A stretch of 64,000 bases of DNA, from the NCBI GenBank assembly GCA_903813345.2, contig CAIIXF020000010.1, forward strand, positions 11,214,349-11,278,348, given 5' to 3'. A model generated the notes under the pieces. It searched no databases, had not been told where the DNA came from, and was given only the letters and a program-made list of their open reading frames with translations. The position numbers and the translations under genes are program-made. Below, piece after piece: positions 25,401 to 35,000 of the stretch. Origin of the DNA: Owenia fusiformis (taxonomy: Eukaryota; Annelida; Polychaeta; Sabellida; Oweniidae). How positions within the stretch are numbered: the first letter of the stretch is position 1; the number at the start of each line of letters is the position of its first letter.

Positions 25401-27077
25401 TCTGATAAACGTAAGTGTGGCTTGCAAATCCATATGACAAAGCATGAGTTCAAAGGTAGAACTGTTGTTGACAATGACAACCAAGATTTTCAGAAAGGCC
25501 TCTGTAAGGCTAAAACCTCCTTTTTAAGAGACGTATTCCAATCAATTAGAATTGAGCGTATACAACCGAGTAACATAATTATTCTGATGGAGACTCAATC
25601 AACCAGTGCTGTTCTGAGATAATAAGGATATCATGATATCCCATTATAATAACGTGGAGATATGATGATATCCCCATGTTAAGCCAATGGTGCCGAAGAA
25701 AAACAACAACAGACAAGAAACAATTAAAATTGATGATAGCCCACAATAGAAGAGGTTTTGTACTTTGATATGCAATATATTTGGTTTATGTGATGAGAAT
25801 CGCATTATTGAAATATCACTTAAAATACACCCTTGCTGAAATCCTCAATTTTTCAGAACAATAGAAATGTGTTACTGAGTATATCTAAAACCAATCCCAA
25901 CTGATTAGAATAGCGGTTCTTAAGGAATTTCACTTGGTTTTTAAAGCTTTTGGTTAACTCTGAATAATTCAGCGAATCAATCAAGAACTAGCTAATCATA
26001 TAGTGTTATTATTAGTATTTTTATACAAATATAATTCTTGTGGTTTCAAGAGTCCTTCTCCGCAACATTGAAATATAGTAGAACATGATTAGATCCTGAA
26101 GCTCAGAAATACGATGTAGATGACCCATTCAGCAATATTTATCACTGGGCTAGGTTGAGTTATATAAAAAAATTACATGCTACATTTTTTCAGTTGACTG
26201 TGTGAATTCAGTTTTGGAACAATTTGAAAGAAAAGAATTAACATGTACCTGTCCACAGTCTTGTCTGTAAGTACATTTTGAGTTTTGACCCATTTAGAAT
26301 ATATTTATTAACTGATACAAGTAACGAGCATGTTATAATCCAACACTTTTTGTATTCAGGGTTCATGTTTTGAGTGATCGACCACAAGGTTATTGCAGAT
26401 TTTACTGTATTTCCTTAGGCTGAAATAGTTGCTAAATCTTCTTCATTCAAGTTCTCAGTATATATGTCATATAAGGCTAAATGTCATGGTTCTTTCAGAG
26501 ACCAGTCGTTTTCAATGACGGTTTCATCGTCTGTCTGGCCAGCAAACTCGTATGGTGTAAGTATACATTTATTGAATTAACTTTACTTATGGTAAATTAC
26601 ATTTTTCATTTCGTCGACGTGTGTTCAGAATCACTCCAGCGATAAATTTTCTATGAAAGGTAATTTATATAACTATACAAAATCACTTTCTTACATGGTA
26701 CACGAAACGAATTACTTCACAAACGATACGAATCCAGGTCCTTGTATTTTCAGAGCACTCTGTTAGATGCATTTGGTGGCCGTGATGGCATCCCGGACTT
26801 TGAAAGTGTGGAGAAATTGCGGGATAATATGATTAAGCTGGACATATACTACCAAGAGCTCAATGAGCAAACGTTCAAAGAGGAACCTGCTTACCTCTCT
26901 GAAAATCTCCTCGGAGATCTTGGGGGACAAATGGGCCTATGGATGGGCATATCCGTATTGACTATTGCAGAACTTATCGAGCTTGTTTCAACAATAATTT
27001 ACACTGTATGCAAAAAGTTAAGACATCCAGAAAAAGTTCATGTTAAAAACGATCTTCCTTTAGTTGAAAAGTATTAA
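16404..27077 (+). CDS. DEG/ENaC/ASIC-like sodium channel subunit
   Basis: Eleven exons join in frame to 533 aa: 16404-16601, 18301-18576, 20183-20394, 23632-23735, 24048-24110, 24594-24694, 24887-24973, 25305-25410, 26194-26266, 26499-26556, 26754-27077. The N-terminal HG gating motif is in TTAHGLGRTV (about residues 14-23); TM1 is about 30-49; FPAVTICN follows at 75-82. The ectodomain has paired cysteines, FGNCFTFN, and the GVRVLVH...PFP...PG..TSVGL block from about residue 285. TM2 carries GGQMGLWMGISVLTIAELIEL with the G-x-S selectivity filter GIS at 491-493. Family members are trimeric amiloride-sensitive Na+ channels gated by protons, peptides or force; the ligand is not predictable here. 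Unusual is a Thr/Pro/Asn-rich stretch after TM1 ending in SRKRKKR (147-153), a possible furin site. Exon 7 may instead start at 24881, adding two residues. No breaks were seen. Confidence 0.92.
16866..17202. mobile_element. MITE in channel intron 1
   Basis: Terminal inverted repeats CACTCTTAAAAATGAATTAC and GTAATAATTTTTAAGAGTG, flanked on both sides by TA. The interior consists of AT-rich ATTACTT-like motifs with no coding frame. The TA duplication suits mobilisation by a Tc1/mariner-type transposase, which is inference. Confidence 0.75.
18721..19957 (-). mobile_element. Mariner transposon, apparently intact, in channel intron 2
   Basis: The ends are perfect inverted repeats of at least 35 bp beginning CGAGGGAAGATCCAAAAG, flanked by TA duplications (18719-18720 and 19958-19959). 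The 1237-bp element encodes one uninterrupted transposase on the minus strand. Perfect ends and an open frame suggest recent insertion. It lies inside an intron of the host channel gene, antisense to it. Confidence 0.95.
18787..19821 (-). CDS. Mariner transposase (DD34D)
   Basis: Uninterrupted 344-aa frame; the family start is more likely the internal MEKTEYRAV Met at 19779 (330 aa). The N-terminal helix-turn-helix region runs through RSGRPKDV and RRKSIRELVEETGLSYGT. The catalytic acidic residues are D in VTCDETWVRHFEHES, D in QQDNAPVHTS and D in YSPDQAPSDYYLF, with 34 residues between the second and third, as in mariner (DD34D). The WVPRMLTEDMKTKRV linker matches the WVPH.L...K..R motif of mariners. 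It would cut at the element's CGAGGG ends and insert at TA. All catalytic residues are present, so it may be active. Confidence 0.95.
   Translation of the reverse strand: MRIFIMRSGHSGCTMEKTEYRAVIKFLYQEENGGQEIYDRLKDVYGEGAPSCSTVKFFVAEFKLGRESIDDAPRSGRPKDVTSDRNVDLVHQTILEDRRKSIRELVEETGLSYGTVCRIIHEDLHMQKLSSRWVPRMLTEDMKTKRVAVARELLDMYNTDPQGFMERIVTCDETWVRHFEHESMQWKHMGSPPPKKFRTTPSNKKMMATIFWDCEGPILVDCIPRGTTMNGEYYAALLRTLKAKLDETRPHKVRLGVLHQQDNAPVHTSQVARDAAEECHLELLPHAPYSPDQAPSDYYLFDEVKIAVNQWLEGHAPDFFKTGLEMLPRRWAKCIEVQGDYIQK
20615..21165. repeat. Foldback repeat in channel intron 3
   Basis: Starts ACAATAACGTCATTTCGAAG and is closed by CTTCGAATTGACGTTATT near 20999-21018. It is followed by a conserved tail (CTTACGCACTGAACGATATC) also found at 2694 and, diverged, at 30784. 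The interior has further inverted pairs such as CCCTAGCCCT / AGGGCTAGG around 20885-20940. The frame at 20499-20882 on the minus strand lies in this repeat and is not a gene. Confidence 0.7.
21311..21779. repeat. Inverted pair of Penelope-like terminal sequences
   Basis: The left arm 21311-21401 (minus orientation) and right arm 21697-21778 (plus) share AACACGAAGTGTTTTCGAAA followed by CGTCAATAAACAATAAA and a TCAAACAGTAACA tail. GAAACGTC-type hairpins of this form are common at the ends of Penelope-like retroelements. No reverse transcriptase or GIY-YIG frame lies between the arms, so only terminal fragments remain. Class assignment is moderate. Confidence 0.5.
21985..22800. repeat. Inverted telomere-like arms flanking a minisatellite
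   Basis: The left arm holds TAACCCTAACGC and CCTAACCCTAACC (about 21998-22126); the right arm holds TAGGGTTAGGGTTGG and AAGGTTAGGGTTAAATTCAT (about 22629-22735). The arms also share (A/T)-rich GACACA / TGTGTC blocks in inverted order. Between them lies the 49-bp array at 22160-22570. The whole may be one transposable unit. Confidence 0.6.
22160..22570 (+). repeat. 49-bp minisatellite, about 8 copies, dimeric
   Basis: GTCTGGTACGCGA recurs at 22212, 22262, 22311, 22360, 22409, 22458 and 22507. The first copies alternate between two variants (CCACTCCTTCCAAGTTGACC and CCGCTCCTGCCAAGTGGACT), giving a 98-bp higher-order unit, while later copies are of one type. It lies in channel intron 3. Confidence 0.9.
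23038..23157. repeat. Small foldback hairpin in channel intron 3
   Basis: CACATAAGCTCC at the left and GGAGCTTATGTG at the right, with inner arms CCGATTGAGTATTTTGTT and AACAAAATATTCAATCG. About 120 bp in all, ending some 470 bp before exon 4. Confidence 0.75.
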
Positions 27078-29040
27078 CAGCTCATTCTACTTAACCACAT
27101 GATATTTTTCGATATACATGTAGGTCGATGTGAGTTATTTTTGTTTATGTCCATTACATGTATATAATACAATCTTATTTATGGTTCAGCAAAAAGTTTT
27201 TCCTGTAAGTGCAGTGCCAAAAATTAGTGAATGTGGGGAAGGGAACCAGTAAGCCATTCTCTCCTGGATGTTATCATTGTTTTCTCGAAAAAATATTTTT
27301 GAGAATTCAGCATTGTCTTTTGATTTTGCATTAAGCATTAGCAAGAGCCAGTAATGATCACTGCGCATGTTCAAAATAATTATAAACCAATCAAATTTGT
27401 CAATTAAAATTTGGACAAGCGCCTTGAACGAGTGCAGAAATTCAAATTATCAAACGATTTGCAGCATATCTACATTGCTGTCAAGAGAAAGTCGACGATT
27501 GAACAATAAAAAACAATCAAAAGAGGAGTCGAACACAATATTCGACCAATCAGGACACTAGATTTCCAGCATAGATACAGTGCAGCGGGATCTTTTAGAT
27601 AAGGCAGGCAATTTAATTGTATATATTAACATAAAAGTAAAATTGAGTTTTGAGCGAAAGATTTCAAGTGAGCAGTGAACCTAGATCCACCATACATGTA
27701 CACGACTGCTTGGTCCAGGCAAAATTACTCAGGTACAAAAACCTACATTATACACTTTTATACTATTCAAATCTTACAACTGTATAATTACTAACTTTAT
27801 TGTGATGGTAAATGAATTGATGTGTACTGAAATATACTTAGTTTTATGGGTATATGTAAAAATAAATCATTGCAAAATACAAGATTATGCCATATTAATT
27901 ATTACCAAAGTGTAAAATGTGCAATAAAGAACCAGAGAAAATATCACACATGATCATGGACTGTGAAGGTCGTATCGTTTTAAGGTCAACTATTTTGAAA
28001 ATTGTTTTAAATACTTTCAATCCTGAACAAAATTATCCAAAAGAAATGATTCTGGGAGCAATTTTTGGTGCAGGAGAGATAATTGATTTGGATGAATATA
28101 AGCAAATTGCTTTATTCATCCCCAAAATGTACATAAACAGACCAGATATTGGTCTATAATTTTATGTAAATTGTATTATAGATGTTATTTGTTAAAAATA
28201 GAATAATGTAAAAACTTTATTTATTCACACCAAATCTGATGGTTGAAATAATAAATTAAAAAACCATAAGTCTAAACTTGTTTGTTTTTATTTCTCAAAT
28301 ATTCGAATTTTCAGCCATTTTTATCCAACTGACCATTTGCTGCATAAATGGAAAATAGATGGCAGCATGGGTGTTGGTTAGGCCAGAATACATGGAAACA
28401 TATTATAAAAGTCACTTAAACTCCTGATCTAACAAGAAGCTCCATTTCGATCAACATTGGAATGTAACTATATGAGCCTGTTGACATGTGGATTGTGATT
28501 TAACATTGAAATTGTGATTCTTATAAGAGCAAATAAGCTTTTAAAGATTTTTCAACATTGTTTCGATGGGGATTTAGTCTGACCTTTTTCACAGAACTCC
28601 AAAAGCTTTAAAATTTGATTAATGTAAATGACTACATGCAAACCAATTTTAAATCTCGAAAAGATGAATAATTAATTTTACTCTGACAACCCATTTCTAT
28701 TTTGACTTTTCTTATCATGGTTTGCTTTGAATTATATCTTGACTAAAAGGGGTTATATGATAAACATATGTACTTCTATAAGTAGGTCTGTTTAAGAAGG
28801 TCTGAAGTACTATACGTAGGGTCATGGTCATAACGATATGTTATTGTACGAAAATGAAATTGCGAAATTTTATGCATCTGTCTATGTGGTGTTGTCAGTT
28901 GACCAATATTCAGTTGGTACAACCTAAAGGTTTAGTTACCCCATGAATAATTGCCCCTTGATATGTCACCCCTAAACTGGCCCTGGTTAAGCATAACCCA
29001 AAGACAATGGACTAGGGGGTGAAAACACGATTTCAATTCT
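27078..29040. other. Intergenic, between channel and lipase A 3' ends
   Basis: The genes converge here. A short frame with a zinc-knuckle-like motif lies at 27899-28159. From about 28270 onward the sequence is the 3' flank of lipase A and matches the 3' flank of lipase B from about 42780. Nothing else was recognised. Confidence 0.5.
27899..28159 (+). pseudogene. Possible LINE ORF2 C-terminal fragment
   Basis: A frame of about 86 codons beginning LPKCKMCNKEPEKISHMI and then MDC has the spacing C-x2-C-x8-H-x4-C, like the cysteine-histidine motif downstream of reverse transcriptase in many non-LTR retrotransposons. A stop precedes it at 27896, no reverse transcriptase lies upstream, and it ends in a normal stop. 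It could instead be a host fragment. Weak call. Confidence 0.35.
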
Positions 29041-29045
29041 CATTA

Positions 29046-29051
29046 TTTATT
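29046..29051 (-). promoter_or_regulatory. Polyadenylation signal of lipase A
   Basis: TTTATT on the plus strand is AATAAA on the minus strand, 35 bases past the lipase A stop. The same signal stands at the same distance in lipase B (44079-44084). Confidence 0.7.
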
Positions 29052-29086
29052 GTAGCGTTAAGCAAGACCAACGCAAGATTGGTATA

Positions 29087-32000
29087 TCAGTTCCTGCAGA
29101 AAGGCGCATCTTCATAGGTATCAAGGTAGAATTTGCCTCTACCGGGTGAGTTGGTGGATTTCCAGCCCATAAACTGGCAGGAACTTCCCGGAACACATCG
29201 GTCGCAAAAACCCTGAAACGCAAATTTGAGTTAGGCGTAAATTTGGCCATCTAGTTAAGTATTAAACACATTTATAAACGTGCAAGCAAATGATTTAACA
29301 TGATTCAAACAACACAAAATAGCGAGTCAAAGTAAAGTTTCAAAGTGTGCTTCTTAATGAAAAATAAACGACGCTATTTGCCCTGAAGTTGAAATACACC
29401 ATTGAAAATTTGAAAGTGTCAGCTTTAAGGATCTGACCTGGATGTTTGCTGGTTTTAAAGTTAAACAAATAATACTTCTTTCTTTGAAATCGAAAGGAAA
29501 TCACTATCCAGTGTCTCGCACACCTTAAAGTTATCGTTTAACAACATATTGTATGTTAATTTTGCTTTATCATTTAATTTGCCTAAATTATGCCAGGCTC
29601 GGAAAATTAAATGTCGGAAATATTATCTTTATTATATTATCCAATGGAAAGGTTCTTGTCATTATGAAAATTCAATAAGGAAAATGATAAAAGGATGGGT
29701 ATCGATACATGGTGAACGTTTTGAACACACGTTTCTCTCAAACTAGTTATCAAAAAATTCTGATAATCTTACACATCGTTTTCACATTCTCAAGGATTGG
29801 TAAAAACGATTCCACCAAAAACAAAAATGTCAACAAAAAAAGTTATACAAGATATATATATATATAAATAATTTTCGCATTAAATTGTTGTAAATCAGTC
29901 AAAATTACATAAGAGATCGTGTTTTGTACAAAATGTTTTCAATAATTGATTTAGGAGAAAAACATTGTTGATTTTAGTTCACCATATCGATACCAATTAT
30001 TTGACCATTCGGCAAATTAACCACTGGGATTAATTACCACTTTTACAGTATAATATCAAATCATATCACATCTTATTATATCATATGACATACATGTACT
30101 TGTACTCTGCCATATTAATACTTACGTCCTCTCCATCATCTATATCTTGGCAGGGGTTTGATGTAAACTGACAGCCAGAATTGATGGATTCTGTGAAATA
30201 CATGTAGGCTCTGGCGTGACTGCAGGCTACCCACGCATCGACGTCTTAAAGTAGGAATTATTTGTGTTATAAGGGAAGAAAATGCAGTCTAGGAACACCG
30301 ATTTGGGAACTTATTGAAAGGTGTCTGGGTGGAGTCTCGATGTCGCGGATACATTTGCCTCACCTTTTCAAGTTGTTGTTATACTTTTCAGTATAAAGGG
30401 TGCCATTCTTTACGATGGTGATCCACCAACACTTCCGAAAGTTCATTTAATCATAATATTGTGGATATAAAGCCAGCACGTGTCTGTTTTCACAGCAAAA
30501 CTGATTTCATATTCAGAGCAGAAATTTTATCACGTGACACGATTGTCAAATGACACTTCGTCGGGAGTACTTTGTAAATAAAAATAAAACCCAGGGCTCA
30601 AAACGAATTATTCACCCTTAGAGCCAATTAATAGTACAATAACGTCATTTCGAAGGGCAACATAATGAAATATTGGACCGATGGCCGAAGGCCCAAGGTT
30701 CAATATTTCACTATATTGCCCGCAGAAATGACGTTTTTAGGATTATTACCACCGTTAGTACCAGGACTGAAACAGCAAGCAGATCTTACGAACTGAACCA
30801 TATCTAATTACCCGGGGAAAATGCCGGTCATTAATTGCATTTGTGACCGGCAATATTGACCGCCACTATGACGTCACATATTGCTCAGGTCCATATAGTC
30901 AAATGAATGCCTTCTAAACTAACACTAAACCCCCTAGAACTGGCCCGGAAAGGTGATAATAATGCTTTTTTATAATTTGTTGGAATATTATATTACAGAA
31001 ACGCATTGTATTTGAGGACTAAGGCTTTTTAACGGGTTTTTGAAATGTAAGGCCAAAAAGTATGGTTATTGGTTTAGCATTGTTAATCATCGATACGGTC
31101 TAACATATGTATTTCAATCAAAGTCGTGTATTTGTAATGAATGATTTTGCAGTGCTCTTTCCACTGGAATTATTTTTGTAAAGTTCTATCGATTAAAGAA
31201 TTATTTTTTGTTATTGAAATGCTTGCGAATATGATACTAAAGTATATTTCTACTTTGGTTTAGCCTTAGACCAAGAAAAGTAAATTTGCCGCCAGAATTA
31301 TTTAGTCCAATGGCACGTCAAAACTGTCATACGAGTAGTTACATAACTTCAAAAAGTTCGCTAAAATAACATCATTTCAGAGGTTGAAAGTTTCGTTCAA
31401 ATAAATCGTGATTTGTTGGAAAATATCACTATTTAGCATAACAGAAATAGCCTTTCCCAATGGCCATGATATCATGGCCATTAGGTATTATATTTATAAT
31501 GACGCAGCAGCAAACTGCGATAAACTATGCACCTACCCTATCTTTGAATGCTCCGAAATCACTCTGCTACGTTTTTAGTGAAGTAATTTGGTATTTCATG
31601 AGTAATAAGGAGATTTGTGTCAAAAATTTGGAACTAATTTTGAAAATTAAAATTCTCTTTATGCGCATATGTGGTCCGACCATAAGGATAGTCCACAATT
31701 TGGTACAGTCCAGAATATGTTGATAGGGCAGAACTAATCAATGCAAATTGTCGAGAATATTCACCTTGTCTTTTGGCGCGATTATCATGTACGTTGTATG
31801 TAAGTCCGCACCCTGGTTGTGCGCCACCTCCGTTGGGATAGAAATCAACGTGGCCACTGGGATCACCAATGCCTGCAAAATTATAAATAGCATATGCCTA
31901 TGAATGCTCTCATTTTTGGGTTGTTATATGATAATGATTATGTCGTAATTTCCTAAGAACAGGAAGTTTCTGTGCTATATCATTGTAGACCCTACATTTA

Positions 32001-35000
32001 ATAGAGTAAACTGAATGTTTTCATTTTTGGGTTGTAATATGATAATGATTATGTCGTTATTTCCTCATGAGAACGGGAAGTTTCTGTGCTATATCATTGT
32101 AGACCCTACATTTAATAGAGTAAACTGAATGTTTTCATCTTTGGGTTGTAATGATAATGATTATGTCGTTATTTCCTAAGAACAGGAAGTTTCTGTGCTA
32201 TATCATTGTAGACCCTACATTTAATAGAGTAAACTGAATGTTTTCATTTTTGGGTTGTAATATGATAATGATTATGTCGTTATTTCCTCATGAGAACGGG
32301 AAGTTTCTGTGCTAAAGCATTGTAGACCCTACATTTAATAGAGTAAACTGAATGTTTTCATTTTTGGGTTGTAATATGATAATGATTATGTCGTTATTTC
32401 CTCATGAGAACGGGAAGTTTCTGTGCAATATAATTGTAGACCGTACATTATATCACCCTTTGCATTCGTTTGACTTCACTTCTTAAAAGAGAGCTTCGTC
32501 TTTACATGTAGTTTAACTAGACTCTGCGCGCAGGGTAACATTATATAGAGCAAACTGAAATGATTATGTCGTAATTTCCTAAGAACAGGAAGTTTCTGTG
32601 CTATATCATTGTAGACCCTACATTTAATAGAGTAAACTGAATGTTTTCATTTTTGGGTTGTAATATGATAATGATTATGTCGTAATTTCCTCATGAAAAC
32701 GGGAAGTTTCTGTGCTATATCATTGTAGACCCTACAATAAACTGAATGTTTTCATTTTTGGGTTGTACACATGATAATGATTATGTCGTAATTTCCTCAT
32801 GAGAACTGGAAGTTTCTGTGCTATATCATTGTAGGCCCTACATTTAATAGAATAAACTGAATGTTTTCATTTTTGGGTTGTACACATGATAATGACTTTG
32901 TTATAATTTCCTCATTATGGGTACAGTAACGCTTCTGTGCTATAACATTGTAGACCCTACATTAAATAGAATAAACTGAATGTTTTCATTTATGGGTTGT
33001 ACTGTATGACAATGATCATGTTGTAATTTCCTCATTATGAGTACAATAACGCCTCTGTGTGGACCTTACATGTAATGGCTATGGCATAATTAAATGTTTC
33101 ATTTGTGAGTTCTAATATGATAATAATCATATGTTGTAATTTCCTGATTCTTAGTACAGGAACAACTATATCATCATAAACATTGTAGACTCTACATTTT
33201 TAAAATAGCATAATAAAATGTTTTCATTTGTGATGGTATGATAATGATTACGTTGTAAATTCCTCATTGTGAGTACAAGAACATTTGTTTTTCATAAAAT
33301 TGTAGACTCTGCGATTCATTTGTGGGTTATCAAAATATATAATAATGATCATGTTGTCATTTCCTCATTATAAGTACAAAAACAACTCTGTCATATATGA
33401 CATTGTATACGCTACATTCAATAGCCTAATACTAGCAACTGGCATACACTACATCTTTCCCCAAATTCATTGATATTGATGCCATCATTCTCACATTTCA
33501 TTCTAGAGGACGACTTTTGTCAACAAACCTATAGTAACATTCTTACCAAGTAGAACAATTGCACCTCTGCCGTTGGAATGAATGACATCAACGAAGGCGG
33601 CATCCCTTTCTGTGAGTCTTACTGATGGTGGATCGCCGGCAAACCAAGGACCAGCTGGGTCGAGACCTAACGAATAATAACGAAATGGACGACCGTATAA
33701 CAAAACTGCTAATGGAGATGTTAAACTATATTCTTTAGGAACACTTGTACCTTCCATGGAAAAATCTTCAAAAGACTAGATCTACAATTTCTGAAGAAGA
33801 TCTGAGAAAAGCATGTCATAGATATTATAAAACGTATCGAGTTGATCATAATCTGTGAATTAATGGTAAATCAAAATTGTGAATATGCTGCATTTTTGGT
33901 ACTACCTGAAATTCGACCTAACCGCTGATTTCTAGCAGCCAACCATTTGCCCATATATCCACAAGTCTGTGCGCCAAGACTATGTCCGATGCAGTGTACA
34001 TTGGCGATATTTACTCCAACTGCGGAGTTCATGTAGGTATGCATAAGGTGGGCCGCTGCGGCTCCAACTACGCGTGTGTTTGACGCGGCTTGGGGATAAT
34101 CCAGCCCTGGAATGTCGGGACTGGCACCGTCGGACCAGTCGAGTTTTATCACATTATAATCACCCTACATCATGTTTAAATATCATCCTCATCATTCATA
34201 TGGTCACATAATTATTTAAACCACATAATGTCAGTAATTATAAGTAAATATCAGTAATTTTAATTAACTAGTATCTTAAATATTATGTAGGCAGAAAACA
34301 ATCTACTTACATTTTGCAGGAGCTGGCGTCTCATGTCTGCAATCCATTCAAAGTCGGTAGATGTTAGATAACCATGAATAATAAACATGGTTCGTCTAGA
34401 GGCTCGGAAGTTGCGCCTAGTGAGACAGAAATAGTAACATTATAAATATGATGGCATGTGAGCCCATTTGGATAGAAGTTCCATTCTATTGAGAGAGAAA
34501 TAGTAACCTCATAAAGATGGTTGTCTCGGAAGCTATTTGGAAGTTGCGCCTAGTGAGACAGAAATAGTAACATTATAAATATGATGGTATTGGAGGCCAC
34601 TTGGAAGTTGCGTCTAGTGAGACAGAAATAGTAACATTATAAATATGATGGTATTGGAGGCCACTTGGAAGTTGCGTCTAGTGAGACAGAAATAGTAACA
34701 TTATAAATATGATGGCATGTGAGCCCATTTGGATAGAAGTTCCATTCTATTGAGAGAGAAATAGTAACCTCATAAAGATGGTTGTCTCGGAAGCTATTTG
34801 GAAGTTGCGCCTAGTGAGACAGAAATAGAAGCATTATAAATATGATGGTATTGGACACTTGAAAGTTGCGCCTAGTGAGAAATAAATAGTAGCATTGTAA
34901 ATATGATGGTCTTGGAGGCCACTTGGAAGTTGCTTATAGTGAGACAGAAATAATAACATTAATATGATGGTCTTGGAGGCCACTTGGAAGTTGGTTATAG

